A stretch of DNA of 64,000 nt from Acinetobacter brisouisimilis (GCF_000368265.1 NZ_KB851219.1:1309870-1373869), one strand, 5' to 3'; counted from the stretch's first letter, positions 32,371-40,770 are shown. The notes: generated by a model not told the origin, from the sequence alone. Made by a program: numbers and translations.

Positions 32371-33806
32371 TTCGCCCCTTTCACACATAACTTGAATGAT
32401 TCATGACTGAATTCGCCCTGATGCTCCTTTTCACAGTGCCAAAGTGAACCTTTAAACGTCACAAACACGCCTTTGTTATAGCGTTTCTCATCCGAAAATA
32501 CGCCTTGATATAAACTTTCAAAGGACTTATTGGCATCAGGTTGTGGTGTTGGCGGATTGGATGAGCCTGTACTAAAAGGATCATCTTTCGCATCACGTTT
32601 CGCCAAAGCTTCAAGCGAGTAGTTTTGCTGCTGAATCAGTGGAGAATTCCCACCTTTGACAGGCAAATACCCCAGTTTCTGACGTGCTTCATTGGGTGAG
32701 AAAATTCCTGCGCCAATTCCTTCCTTGTAATAGGCAATCTTGCTCGATGCATCCATACGAATCAGCACATCAAGATCCAGAAAGGCTTCCACGCCTAAAT
32801 CCACCAAACCCAAACCATCATCGAGTAGGTTTTCACGGGCTTCGATGTAAGACTGCAAACAATCTGAATAATAGATTTCATTCAGATCAGAAACCTTGGT
32901 TGCGCCTTGAACATCTGTAATACCAATTTTAAACGGCGGTACATTAAAGGCCGTGCAGACAATCCGTGCTGACATATTCAACTGTTCGACCAGTTGACTG
33001 TCCGTGGCTTTCATCCCAATACTGGTGTATTTCGCCCCATCCGATAACAAGCCTGTCTTACCGACATTCGCACCACCATAATTGGCATCCCATTTGGTTT
33101 TAATATCCCGTGCTTTATCTTTATCAACTGCACCAGGTACTTCAATCACACCACCCGGTCTTGAACCATTGGCAAAGAAGTTTTTAGAATTGCGTAAAAT
33201 CGAAATACCCTGCTCGGATGCCAAGGCACATGCCATGATTGGAGTTAAACCTACCAGTGGATGGTAAAGTGCATTGATACGGTCATGGATGATTTCAGAC
33301 GCTGGGATAATCACATTTTCAGTCTGTGTCAGCCGATCATTACTCAACTGGTAAAACACATTGCCATGATCATCCACCAAGGTTGTGACCAAATCAGGAT
33401 TGAGAATCACAAGGCGATAGATTTCACCAAAAGCATCCTTCACTTTGAACACATAAGTATTGCCCCGTAACAGCAGGCTTTGCGTCCATTGCTCATTAAA
33501 TTGCTGCCAGTTCTGGTAATGGTTTGGCTTTTTAAAGACCCGAACCAGTTGTTTTGGGGTCAATGCATCCACCAAAACACCCTGCTGTTTCTTCTTCAGC
33601 ATAATCGGCATCTTGCCAATATCTTTAGAAATTAGACCGACACAAGCAAACACTGCATAAAATGCGGTCATGTCTTCGCGGGTAATTTCCTTATTTTGCT
33701 GCCAAGCCCCTGAAAATGGTTCCTGTACAAAAAAACTGTTCCAAGTTCCTGCATTTCGGGCAGTTTGGTAGCTTTTTCGTTTGAATAACTTCTCAAAAAT
33801 GCCCAT
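32367..33806 (-). CDS. portal protein, HK97 family, with C-terminal add-on
   Basis: 479 residues. Dodecameric vertex channel for DNA. Typical segments include YAVFACVGLISKDIGKMPIM, LLLRGNTYVFKVKDAFGEIY, LVGLTPIMACALASEQG and VSDLNEIYYSDCLQSYIEAR. Residues about 1-420 cover the family. The last 55 add a separate module, YNKGVFVTFKGSLWHCEKEH, whose Tyr/Gly/Trp spacing resembles small CBM5/12-type carbohydrate-binding domains. Confidence 0.92.
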   Translation of the reverse strand: MGIFEKLFKRKSYQTARNAGTWNSFFVQEPFSGAWQQNKEITREDMTAFYAVFACVGLISKDIGKMPIMLKKKQQGVLVDALTPKQLVRVFKKPNHYQNWQQFNEQWTQSLLLRGNTYVFKVKDAFGEIYRLVILNPDLVTTLVDDHGNVFYQLSNDRLTQTENVIIPASEIIHDRINALYHPLVGLTPIMACALASEQGISILRNSKNFFANGSRPGGVIEVPGAVDKDKARDIKTKWDANYGGANVGKTGLLSDGAKYTSIGMKATDSQLVEQLNMSARIVCTAFNVPPFKIGITDVQGATKVSDLNEIYYSDCLQSYIEARENLLDDGLGLVDLGVEAFLDLDVLIRMDASSKIAYYKEGIGAGIFSPNEARQKLGYLPVKGGNSPLIQQQNYSLEALAKRDAKDDPFSTGSSNPPTPQPDANKSFESLYQGVFSDEKRYNKGVFVTFKGSLWHCEKEHQGEFSHESFKLCVKGAK

Positions 33807-33816
33807 GTCTACCGCC

Positions 33817-33984
33817 TTATTTACTTGGTGTTTCTTCTTTTTTCACTTTAGAAGATGCTTTTTTAGGTTCATCGCAAGCCTTTGCAACACCCGTTTTAAT
33901 CAAAACATTGGCGGCAAAGTCTTCAACTTCTTTGACATCCCCGACATTGGCATCATGCATCACTTTCAAATATTCGATTTTCAT
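33817..33984 (-). CDS. small head-region protein (55 aa)
   Basis: MKIEYLKVMHDANVGDVKEV, then EDFAANVLIKTGVAKACDEP and a Lys-rich tail. GGGAG lies 6-10 bases before the ATG. Small proteins of this form (strand, GDVKEV, ANVLIKTGVA) are found between capsid and portal genes in many siphoviruses. Function unknown. It begins after the capsid terminator. Confidence 0.75.
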   Translation of the reverse strand: MKIEYLKVMHDANVGDVKEVEDFAANVLIKTGVAKACDEPKKASSKVKKEETPSK

Positions 33985-34028
33985 TACTGCTCCCATAGCT
34001 CAACAATCAATTTTCATTGCTCAGATAT

Positions 34029-34057
34029 GAAAACAGCCCCAATCAAGGGGCTGCTTT
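34029..34057 (-). terminator. terminator after the capsid gene
   Basis: AGCAGCCCC-TTGATT-GGGGCTGTTTTC, minus strand, 17 bases after the capsid stop; lets capsid transcript exceed the rest. Confidence 0.75.
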
Positions 34058-34073
34058 AATCACTTTATATGGC

Positions 34074-35396
34074 TTAGTACTGAATATAAGCACTGGCAAT
34101 CGCACGACGTTTTGCCCATGTAATGAACTTTTCAATACGGATGGCAAACTCATTGTTCTGCCATAGATTGTAAGTCGTTGTACCATCCACCAAGGTGGCT
34201 TGGTCACTATAGGACACATCTACACCGCCATCTTGAGCAACCAAGATTTCGCTCATTTTCACCAATTCAATTTTGGAACCGACTGCTTGAGAGGTAACCA
34301 CAGGAATACCCAACAAGCTACGTGCTGCACCTGCAAATGACATGCCTGTAAAGTAGGTGTTGCCCAACGCATCACGAAGCAAAGCCAATTGCATCGCACG
34401 GGTTTCAGACATGAGGAAAAATGCATTATCTGTCGACAAATTGGCTTCCACAAAAATTGTGATCAGGCTCATTAAGTCCTTTTCATAGTCTGCTGCTGTT
34501 GTGCCCGAGCTTGTCACAGCAGTCACGCCATTTAAAATGCCCGCAGGAACAACATCGCTCCCTGCAGCTGTACCCAAGAACGTGGCATCAATCAATTCAG
34601 CTGATGCTGCAATCAAATCGTCCAACACCAATTGGTCAACTGCTGGATCTGCACGGCGTAACAACTCTTGGGTATAGACTGTAATGGCAGCCAACTTATG
34701 CTCTTTGATTTCAACACTGCCAAATGTTGGATTGGTTAATGGTTTAGGCTGAGATTCACCCACCCAAGCAGCAGTACCACCAGTCGATTGCCCTTTAATT
34801 TTGACGTTAAATGGTACAGAGCGATACCCCTTTAACTTGTCAAATACTGTGGCGTTTCGCAGCAGCTCAATAAAGTCCCCTGTATAAGTACTGGTTTCAA
34901 CCAATGGCGCACCGAAACCTGCATCTGTCGTGGTACCGAGTGTTGCCTTTTCAATAAACTGAACCACGTTTTCACCATAGCCCAAGTTTTTAGCAGCTTG
35001 CACAGCAGTCACCACGTTGCCTTTCTTCGCTTCATGGGCAGACAACATTTTTGCACGGACAAACTGAGCGAATCCAATCCCTTTGGGCAATGTTTCAATC
35101 ACGGTGACAGGCGCAGCAGGGTTTGGATTGCCCTCAGCAGAGTTTTTTGCCTGCTGAGGATTCGCACCTGCAACAGGCGTGACTGTTTGGGCTGCTTGCT
35201 CAGCCTGTTTAATCATGTCTTGTACACGATCAATATTTTTTTGAATTGTGGCAATTTCTGCATCAATTGCATCAATCTGCTTTTCTTCCTCTTCATTAGG
35301 TGTTTGACCGCCATCCAATGCTTTGGTCACAATCCCCTGTTTTTCTGCCTGCTTGGCAGCTAAAGCATCAAGAAGCTGTTTTAAATACTTATTCAT
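34074..35396 (-). CDS. major capsid protein, HK97 fold
   Basis: 440 residues. The first 125 form the charged, coiled-coil delta/scaffold region (GGQTPNEEEEKQIDAIDAEI). The mature part begins near residue 125 and holds GFGAPLVETSTYTGDFIELL, RSVPFNVKIKGQSTGGTAAW and VGESQPKPLTNP, conserved in HK97-type capsids. The delta domain should be removed by the protease encoded just upstream, whose stop overlaps this start (ATGA). Confidence 0.95.
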   Translation of the reverse strand: MNKYLKQLLDALAAKQAEKQGIVTKALDGGQTPNEEEEKQIDAIDAEIATIQKNIDRVQDMIKQAEQAAQTVTPVAGANPQQAKNSAEGNPNPAAPVTVIETLPKGIGFAQFVRAKMLSAHEAKKGNVVTAVQAAKNLGYGENVVQFIEKATLGTTTDAGFGAPLVETSTYTGDFIELLRNATVFDKLKGYRSVPFNVKIKGQSTGGTAAWVGESQPKPLTNPTFGSVEIKEHKLAAITVYTQELLRRADPAVDQLVLDDLIAASAELIDATFLGTAAGSDVVPAGILNGVTAVTSSGTTAADYEKDLMSLITIFVEANLSTDNAFFLMSETRAMQLALLRDALGNTYFTGMSFAGAARSLLGIPVVTSQAVGSKIELVKMSEILVAQDGGVDVSYSDQATLVDGTTTYNLWQNNEFAIRIEKFITWAKRRAIASAYIQY

Positions 35397-35980
35397 AGTT
35401 TCACTCCGCCCTTCGTTGGGCTTCCTAATTTGACAACAACATGTTTTTGTTCAGATGCATCGCCATCTGCAACGGTCTGAGGTTTTTTGCCCAACGCGGC
35501 TTGATGTTCCTCAAATGCTTTAGAAAAATCTGCTTCGGATTCACGGTTACAAGGAATGGTGACAAGACTCAGCTCGTACCATTCCCAACTGTTGAACTGC
35601 ACGCCACCGCCTTTGATCATCTCGGCTTTATCCCAATTCGGAATAAAGCCAACAGACAAGCCTTTCACCAGTTTGTATTTCAGCGACTGAAACGCTTTAT
35701 CCACTTCTCGTTTTAAATCGCCTTCTTCCTGAATCTCTGGAATATGCATTTCCACTTCAATGCCTGCATCTGTGACTTTGGCACTGGTAACATGCCCAAT
35801 CGACTTGGTGGGGTCATGGTGAAAAAGTAAGGGCATTGGCAAGGAAAATGACGCACCCTTTGAGACCATAACGTCCTTTACACGGTCCTGATTTGGGGTG
35901 CTGGCAATTCCGCTAAATGTGCGTTTGGCTTCATCGAAATTCTTCATTTCAAAGTCAAAGGCTTTATATAGAGCAGTCAT
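35393..35980 (-). CDS. prohead maturation protease (S78/HK97 gp4-like)
   Basis: 195 residues from the ATG at 35980, which has AGGAGGAG immediately upstream; the longer frame to 36010 lacks a site. FSGIASTPNQDRVKDVMVSK, then LLFHHDPTKSIGHVTSAKVT (His of the catalytic pair) and LVKGLSVGFIPNW, SWEWYELSLVTIPCNREA-like Ser region. Cleaves the capsid delta domain and itself in the prohead. Confidence 0.92.
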   Translation of the reverse strand: MTALYKAFDFEMKNFDEAKRTFSGIASTPNQDRVKDVMVSKGASFSLPMPLLFHHDPTKSIGHVTSAKVTDAGIEVEMHIPEIQEEGDLKREVDKAFQSLKYKLVKGLSVGFIPNWDKAEMIKGGGVQFNSWEWYELSLVTIPCNRESEADFSKAFEEHQAALGKKPQTVADGDASEQKHVVVKLGSPTKGGVKL

Positions 35981-35993
35981 CGCTCCTCCTAAA

Positions 35994-36022
35994 AATAAAA
36001 AAGCCCGCATAATGCGAGCTGT
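35994..36022 (-). terminator. terminator before the protease gene
   Basis: CAGCTCGCATTATGCGGGCTTTTTT, minus strand, between terL and the protease. Confidence 0.7.
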
Positions 36023-36036
36023 ACAAACTGGATCAA

Positions 36037-37710
36037 TTAGAAAAAATACACGTTGTAGTCTTTTTTGGCAGGTTCAGGGTTCATACTCATCAATGCTGTG
36101 GCATTCAGTGAAGCAATCAATGGGTCAATCTTGGCAACGCCACTTTCCTGTTTACTGACCATGATGCCATTGCCTTTCATCACGATTCGGGCATTGCCCG
36201 CCACCCAAGTCATCAGTGCCAAACCTTGATGCCAAAGCTCACGCCCTGCGAGTTTGCGTTCAAGTGTCTGCAAATAGCCTGCAAGCTTATAACCTTGAGG
36301 TATCCCAATAATTTGCTCCTGAGGAATCCCGACATCAAGCAAACCATCGAGTAAACCGCCAAGCATCAACGGATCTAGTCCGACCTTATCCAACTTGCCA
36401 CTGTCATAAACTTGCTTGGCAATTGCCGATAACTCGGTAATGTCATCACCAACATTTTCGTAAATCGTCAAACTGCCTTCTTTGACAAAGTCGAGCAACT
36501 TAGGTGCTTCTGATTTACGACGTTCAAGCACGATTTGGTGACACCAGGCACGATTGTAGAGTAGCCATTCACGTGTGGTTTTATGCCGACCCAGAACAGC
36601 GAATCCCAGCAAATCGTCAAGCCCTCCGCCATCCCCACCGATCTCAAGCACGTCCGATTGCTCAATAATCTCATCCAGTGTCAGCTTTCGTGCTTGTTGC
36701 AACCAAAACTCTGCACCTGCCCAACGATTGGCACGTAGGTTCAAGCCAATTTCGATATTCAAGTGTTTGGCCAGAAAATCTCGAAGCGACTCCTCACCTG
36801 CATCTTTGACCTTGTTGAACTCTGAAATCAGATATTCAAGATCAACCGATGCGCCCAAGTTCGGGTTGGTAATATAGAAATTCTCAGGCTTTAAATGCTC
36901 ACCGTCTTCAATCAGCCGCGTTGGAAATTCATAGATCAGCGGAAGAAATGTCTTATCTTCTTTAATGCCATCCCGAACATCACGGGCATAGTCTAAAAGC
37001 TGCTTAAATACCCCACACGGCATTTCATCGGACATGGTAGACAGATAAATCACACAGCCTTCAGGGCGTGAAGCCAATCCCCCTTTGGCTTCACGAAACA
37101 TCGATTCTGCATTGGCACGTTTACCAAACAGCCAAACTTCATCAATCAAAATAATCGAGGCTTTCTTACCTGCAGCAGCATTACTTTCAGCAGCAATCAC
37201 TTTCAGCGTTGCACCCGTACCGAGGTGAGTCACGGTCTTGGTATGTTCAGAGATATTAATCATCGCACTGAGTTCTTCATCAGCACGGATAAAGTCACGA
37301 ATCGGGTTAAAGCTGTTGTCTGCAACTTCCTTTGTCGGTGCAAGGATGATCAGCTCCGCAGAAAGTCGATCATTCAAAAGCAGAGCAACCAGCATCACAC
37401 CTGCAGCAATGGTGGATTTGGTATTTTTCTTGGAGATTAAAAGAAAGAACTCACGAATCAAACGGCGTTTTGTATTTGGGTTATATGCGCCAAAAATTGC
37501 CCGTACAAATTCAATCACCCACGGCAATGTGACATCACCCATTTTGGGGCTGTCCATCACATCAACCAAAATCAGCTCTTTAAAAATACGCTCTGCAACG
37601 TCTGCCACCTGAGGAAAGAGTGGCTCACATGGCATTAAAGATTGTTTATTGACGATACGTGTCGCCCAATCTGGGCAAGCCGTCGTCCAGACTGGTGACA
37701 TTGAAGACAT
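36037..37710 (-). CDS. terminase large subunit
   Basis: 557 residues. The DNA packaging motor. The N-terminal ATPase has a phosphate-binding loop (LLISKKNTKSTIAAGVMLVA), then LIILAPTKEVADNSFN, a Walker B with catalytic Glu (ASIILIDEVWLFG) and the coupling motif STMSDEM. The C-terminal part carries the nuclease Asp residues (VLEIGGDGGGLDDLLGFAVL). Full length for the HK97-type TerL. Follows terS with a 3-bp gap. Confidence 0.94.
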   Translation of the reverse strand: MSSMSPVWTTACPDWATRIVNKQSLMPCEPLFPQVADVAERIFKELILVDVMDSPKMGDVTLPWVIEFVRAIFGAYNPNTKRRLIREFFLLISKKNTKSTIAAGVMLVALLLNDRLSAELIILAPTKEVADNSFNPIRDFIRADEELSAMINISEHTKTVTHLGTGATLKVIAAESNAAAGKKASIILIDEVWLFGKRANAESMFREAKGGLASRPEGCVIYLSTMSDEMPCGVFKQLLDYARDVRDGIKEDKTFLPLIYEFPTRLIEDGEHLKPENFYITNPNLGASVDLEYLISEFNKVKDAGEESLRDFLAKHLNIEIGLNLRANRWAGAEFWLQQARKLTLDEIIEQSDVLEIGGDGGGLDDLLGFAVLGRHKTTREWLLYNRAWCHQIVLERRKSEAPKLLDFVKEGSLTIYENVGDDITELSAIAKQVYDSGKLDKVGLDPLMLGGLLDGLLDVGIPQEQIIGIPQGYKLAGYLQTLERKLAGRELWHQGLALMTWVAGNARIVMKGNGIMVSKQESGVAKIDPLIASLNATALMSMNPEPAKKDYNVYFF

Positions 37711-37713
37711 AGG

Positions 37714-38190
37714 TTAACTCGGTAACTGACTATTCAACGTGCCAAACTTGCCAGAGTTACTGGCTTTCTTGGCTTCCTCTTCCTTGGTTTGTTTCTTGCC
37801 TTTGTCTGCAACTTTGCCATGGATATAAGGCAAAGCGGCTTTGGCTGCATTGAAGCGCAGAAACATATCATTGCCACTGTTGTCCATCACCTCGATCAAG
37901 AACTGAAGCGGATCCCCTTTTGTGTATGGATCTTCAGGTGGCTGGTCCAAGTCCGTTTCCGTGGGTGTTGTTGCTTTAACTTTTTCAGGCTTTGGCTGAG
38001 TTAAAGTTAACTTTTTTTGGTCTGCCTTTAACTTTTCAATCCACACGATAACTTCGGGATCTTTGCGTAATTTTGAACCCTGTTGTGATGCCGATTTTTC
38101 TGCGTAACCTGCTGAAATTGCTGCATCCTTATTACTCGCACCATCGACAATGGCTTGAGCAAATTTTTTCATTTTTTCGCTGATTGCCAT
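37714..38190 (-). CDS. terminase small subunit
   Basis: 158 residues. The N-terminal helix-turn-helix (MKKFAQAIVDGASNKDAAIS then AGYAEKSASQQGSKLRKDPE) is the classical small terminase DNA-binding domain. A Lys/Pro-rich linker and acidic oligomerisation region follow. It recognises the packaging site; a cluster of TTTAAC repeats just upstream (38200-38246) is a possible target. Confidence 0.9.
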   Translation of the reverse strand: MAISEKMKKFAQAIVDGASNKDAAISAGYAEKSASQQGSKLRKDPEVIVWIEKLKADQKKLTLTQPKPEKVKATTPTETDLDQPPEDPYTKGDPLQFLIEVMDNSGNDMFLRFNAAKAALPYIHGKVADKGKKQTKEEEAKKASNSGKFGTLNSQLPS

Positions 38191-38198
38191 TGCGTCAC

Positions 38199-38247
38199 CT
38201 TTAACTTTTTTAACTTTTTAACCTTTAACTTTTTGCTTTAACTTTTC
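38199..38247. repeat. five TTTAAC direct repeats before terS
   Basis: TTTAACTTTT-like words start at 38200, 38209, 38217, 38224 and 38237, giving a pure pyrimidine run broken only by AA. It lies between the HNH and terS genes, where many cos phages keep the terminase-binding site. Confidence 0.5.
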
Positions 38248-38332
38248 GCAAAATGGGAAATTTTTTTATGCGTGGGATAGGGTGCGGTGTCCGATGGGTT
38301 TTAGATTTTTAAATTTTCCCTCCCCCCCACCA

Positions 38333-38623
38333 TCATTGACGGCTTTCCATCAAAGTCTTTTGCTTATGACACTCAACACACAATGACCAAAGATTGCTCG
38401 GGTCATCTGTACCACCTTGCGCCGTGTTGATCTTATGGTCACATTCCAATTGATATGTGACTCGACCACAGAGTTGGCAGGTGTAACCATCACGAGCATG
38501 AATACTTTCTTTGAGTCTGCGCCAAGGGCGACCTCCACGACCGTTGCCCCAATTGTTCTTGGTTTCAGTCTGTTGACGGCGTGGTTGTAGTCGTGGCTTG
38601 AGTGTCTGTAGCTTCATGTGCAA
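38333..38623 (-). CDS. HNH endonuclease
   Basis: 96 residues with a complete HNH domain: zinc Cys pairs CQLC and CVEC, the catalytic core YQLECDHKINTAQGGTDDPS and NLWSLCVECHKQKT. Next to the terminase genes, as in HK97-like phages where an HNH protein assists TerL in cutting cos DNA. The G/C-rich stretch between this gene and terS (38255-38332) is the likely packaging region. Confidence 0.92.
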   Translation of the reverse strand: MHMKLQTLKPRLQPRRQQTETKNNWGNGRGGRPWRRLKESIHARDGYTCQLCGRVTYQLECDHKINTAQGGTDDPSNLWSLCVECHKQKTLMESRQ

Positions 38624-38626
38624 ACC

Positions 38627-38842
38627 CTAATCATCATCCAAATTACGATTGTGTGATTCATCATCATCACCCGTGATCTCATCAAGCAGCATGCGGATCT
38701 GTGCGGTTTGATCACTGTTGATTTGAATAAGTTGGTTGTTCTGTTGAATCAGTTTGTTGGTCTGATCTGTCAACTGGTTGTTCTGCTGTACCAGTTGTAA
38801 GACGATTGATTCCAAGTTGCAGTCGTTGTTTGCTGTAGTCAT
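38627..38842 (-). CDS. small Asn/Gln-rich coiled-coil protein
   Basis: 71 residues with a heptad-like repeat (LVQQNNQLTDQTNKLIQQNN then QLIQINSDQTAQIRMLLDEI) and an acidic end. Hydrophobic residues recur every seven positions, so a parallel coiled coil is likely. AAAGG lies 6-10 bases before the ATG, just after the stop of the 10-residue CKGCDERR peptide, so translation may be coupled. Confidence 0.7.
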   Translation of the reverse strand: MTTANNDCNLESIVLQLVQQNNQLTDQTNKLIQQNNQLIQINSDQTAQIRMLLDEITGDDDESHNRNLDDD

Positions 38843-38858
38843 ACATTACCTTTAGTTT

Positions 38859-38891
38859 TTAACGGCGTTCATCGCAGCCTTTGCAGAACAT
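38859..38891 (-). CDS. leader peptide MFCKGCDERR
   Basis: Ten codons then TAA. AAGG lies 6-9 bases before the ATG. The same CKGCDERR peptide begins the 40-codon frame at 40054-40176, with the same upstream hairpin. The CxxC and RR resemble the start of small phage zinc-knuckle proteins; here it is cut to a leader before the coiled-coil gene. Confidence 0.5.
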   Translation of the reverse strand: MFCKGCDERR

Positions 38892-38980
38892 AGATACCTT
38901 GGAATAAAAAGAAAAACCGCACTAACTTGTGCAAGCAGTGCGGTCTTATGTGCCGTAATCCGTTCGGCGAAGGAGAATAA
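38891..38980 (-). repeat. hairpin element copy A
   Basis: Minus strand: GCCGAACGGATTACGGC (two GCCG/CGGC arms), then CCGCAC (38917-38922) paired with GTGCGG (38938-38943) and an inner CTTG/CAAG pair, a T-rich run, and TATTCCAAGGTATCT before an ATG. Copies B, C and D share this design. Confidence 0.75.
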
Positions 38981-39002
38981 AAAACCTCCCAAAGGAGGTT
39001 AC
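38978..39002 (-). terminator. terminator upstream of element A
   Basis: AACCTCC-TTT-GGGAGGTTTTTT, minus strand; ends the transcript of the small genes to the right. Confidence 0.75.
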
Positions 39003-39032
39003 GTAAACTCATAGAACTTATGCATTTTTTAC

Positions 39033-39161
39033 TTAGACAGGATTTATATAATAGAGATAAACTATAAGAAATGTTAAAAATACAATAGCTAAAAAAAGAT
39101 AAGTATCAACAGTGTTAAAACTTTTAATAAACTTCCACAACATTATAAAAATAAATCTCAT
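39033..39161 (-). CDS. possible small membrane protein (42 aa)
   Basis: MRFIFIMLWKFIKSFNTVDT then one long hydrophobic helix (YLFLAIVFLTFLIVYLYYI). No clear ribosome site before the ATG, so the call rests on the hydrophobic frame and the terminator behind it. Confidence 0.35.
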   Translation of the reverse strand: MRFIFIMLWKFIKSFNTVDTYLFLAIVFLTFLIVYLYYINPV

Positions 39162-39277
39162 ATTTTCAAATTAATGCGAATTCAATCACAATAAACCAAT
39201 AAATACAATTCTGGCAGCTAACTATCAATAGTTCTGTAACAATTCACAGTCAATCCTTTTTAAATCATCACATTAAT

Positions 39278-39331
39278 TTATTCTTGTGATAAATCACGAT
39301 AGCCTTTGATTTTTGTATGTTGATCTTTCAT
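39278..39331 (-). pseudogene. truncated Acb2/Tad1-hairpin-like peptide
   Basis: GAGG lies 6-9 bases before the ATG at 39331. The peptide MKDQHTKIKGYRDLSQE ends at TAA; after that codon the frame continues I-N-V-M-I then stops again. The HxKIKGYRDLSQEEI start is that of small phage proteins of the Acb2/Tad1 hairpin family (anti-CBASS cyclic-nucleotide sponges, normally about 90 residues), as I remember the family. A single GAA to TAA change at the next codon would explain the first stop. Confidence 0.45.
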
Positions 39332-39351
39332 AAACACCTCAAATAAGAAAA

Positions 39352-39377
39352 GAAAAACCCCGCAGAAGCGAGGTCTT
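39352..39377 (-). terminator. terminator of the exported-protein gene
   Basis: AGACCTCGC-TTCT-GCGGGGTTTTTC, minus strand. Confidence 0.75.
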
Positions 39378-39404
39378 AAATCGATTTTATATCTATGCTT
39401 TCTA

Positions 39405-39938
39405 TTAACCTCTAGGAGGAAGTGGCGGAACTGTATTTACCTGAACCTTAGGCGCTTCGCGATCTGGTTTCTCTAAAGTATTAATTTCAATATACGGTTT
39501 GAAATCATAATTTTTAAAGTCAAAATCTGTACCGAAACGGTAATAGCTACTCTGACCGACTACAGTCGCTAAAATACTTCTGTTAACGAATGAATAGCCA
39601 ACACCATAGTTACCCACAAAGTCACGTTTACCATCTACATAAGCTAAACGAGCGCTGTCTAATACAATGCCATGATTATATTTTATGCGAAGATTGATAT
39701 CTCCGCCTTGCACCGAATTATCTGATTCAACATGCAATGAACGGAAGCCAACAACATAATCTGGCATTAAGCCCTGCTTACTTCCCCAACTCCATAACAA
39801 GCCTGCATAAACGCGGTTATCTGTACGTGAATTATCGCTATAACTATAAGAAGTTGGTACTGGTATAGCCATGGTAGAACTCGCACTCAAGATCCCCAAA
39901 CATCCTGCCAATAAAACAGTGCTAATCTTTTTGTTCAT
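39405..39938 (-). CDS. exported beta-rich protein (moron)
   Basis: 177 residues from the ATG at 39938 (GAGGAG 9-14 bases upstream; a frame to 39953 adds five). Signal peptide MNKKISTVLLAGCLGILSAS with cleavage near STMA. The mature part alternates aromatic and polar residues (YAGLLWSWGSKQGLMPDYVV, SARLAYVDGKRDFVGNYGVG), as in outer-membrane or periplasmic beta proteins. It ends in a Pro-rich tail (VNTVPPLPPRG). No family recognised; may alter the host surface. Confidence 0.7.
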   Translation of the reverse strand: MNKKISTVLLAGCLGILSASSTMAIPVPTSYSYSDNSRTDNRVYAGLLWSWGSKQGLMPDYVVGFRSLHVESDNSVQGGDINLRIKYNHGIVLDSARLAYVDGKRDFVGNYGVGYSFVNRSILATVVGQSSYYRFGTDFDFKNYDFKPYIEINTLEKPDREAPKVQVNTVPPLPPRG

Positions 39939-40053
39939 GAAAATACTCCTCAAAGCAAAAAATTCATTATTTTTTGAATCATGCAGAATTCAAAACTCAA
40001 AGTAATTCAAATACTTCTTAATAATGATGTCATTGTTATCAGAATATTGAAAT

Positions 40054-40176
40054 CTAAGCAGAAACACAACAAGACGAAAGCGATATGCTTATAACTTGGT
40101 GATCACTTTCGATAGCCGCTGTAACCATAGATTGCTTTAATTTATGACGGCGTTCATCGCAGCCTTTGCAGGACAT
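40054..40176 (-). CDS. small Cys-rich peptide with CKGCDERR start (40 aa)
   Basis: MSCKGCDERRHKLKQSMVTA then AIESDHQVISISLSSCCVSA. Preceded by hairpin element B and a GGG-containing site 8 bases before the ATG. The first 14 residues fit small phage CxGCxERR proteins; the rest is unfamiliar and may be a frameshifted end. Confidence 0.5.
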   Translation of the reverse strand: MSCKGCDERRHKLKQSMVTAAIESDHQVISISLSSCCVSA

Positions 40177-40245
40177 AGATACCCAGTAATAAAAAGAAAA
40201 ACCGCACTAACTTGTGCAAGCAGTGCGGTTTTGTGATACACAAAG
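40176..40245 (-). repeat. hairpin element copy B
   Basis: CCGCAC (40202-40207 side) and GTGCGG (40223-40228) arms with the same inner CTTG/CAAG pair and T-rich run as copy A, but the GCCGAACGGATT part is replaced by unrelated bases. Lies between the tRNA gene and the CKGCDERR gene. Confidence 0.7.
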
Positions 40246-40287
40246 ACAGGCAATAAAAAAACCTAATAAGCATGAAGCAAATTAGGC
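40246..40287 (-). terminator. terminator after the prophage tRNA
   Basis: Minus strand AGCCTAAT...ATTAGGTTTTTTT, 25 bases past the tRNA 3' end. Confidence 0.65.
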
Positions 40288-40310
40288 TATAAACTTTGAA
40301 TCTTTTTCGT

Positions 40311-40387
<77 letters not shown>

Positions 40388-40470
40388 TCAACGATGTGTG
40401 TTTATACGCTTTGGGGAGCAGAAAAGCAAACCTTTTAAATTTAATTTATATAAATAATTTCTCAACCTAT

Positions 40471-40758
40471 TTAGACAGGTCCTGATTCAGTTATAAAAAC
40501 TGGATATGAACTCTTATATAAACTCAATCTTCTTTTTTCACTTTCTAAAAATAACTTAGGCTCTTCAGACCAATTTGATGTCCTTGAGTCAAGACCTGAA
40601 TGGTCTTTCGCCCAATCAGAGATAGTTCCATAAATAAAAGTATTATCAGCGAAAACCAGTTTTGTTTTCTTACTTGAGCTACTGATAAAAACCTTATGTG
40701 TGGGTAATGATCCAAATACACTAAATTGAGTGTAAAGATACTTATAGATTTCAGACAT
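40471..40758 (-). CDS. hypothetical protein (95 aa)
   Basis: MSEIYKYLYTQFSVFGSLPT, SSSKKTKLVFADNTFIYGTI, SDWAKDHSGLDSRTSNWSEE. Soluble, Ser-rich, no motif recognised. The ribosome site is weak, but it sits 12 bases after a 30-residue frame with a strong one (40771-40863), so coupling is possible. Confidence 0.5.
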   Translation of the reverse strand: MSEIYKYLYTQFSVFGSLPTHKVFISSSSKKTKLVFADNTFIYGTISDWAKDHSGLDSRTSNWSEEPKLFLESEKRRLSLYKSSYPVFITESGPV

Positions 40759-40770
40759 AGAATAAGGTAC

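Noticed and set aside
40054..40176. Idea that the CKGCDERR frame is a full zinc-knuckle gene
   Set aside because: Only the first 14 residues look like the family; the end is unfamiliar, so it is kept as a small peptide only.
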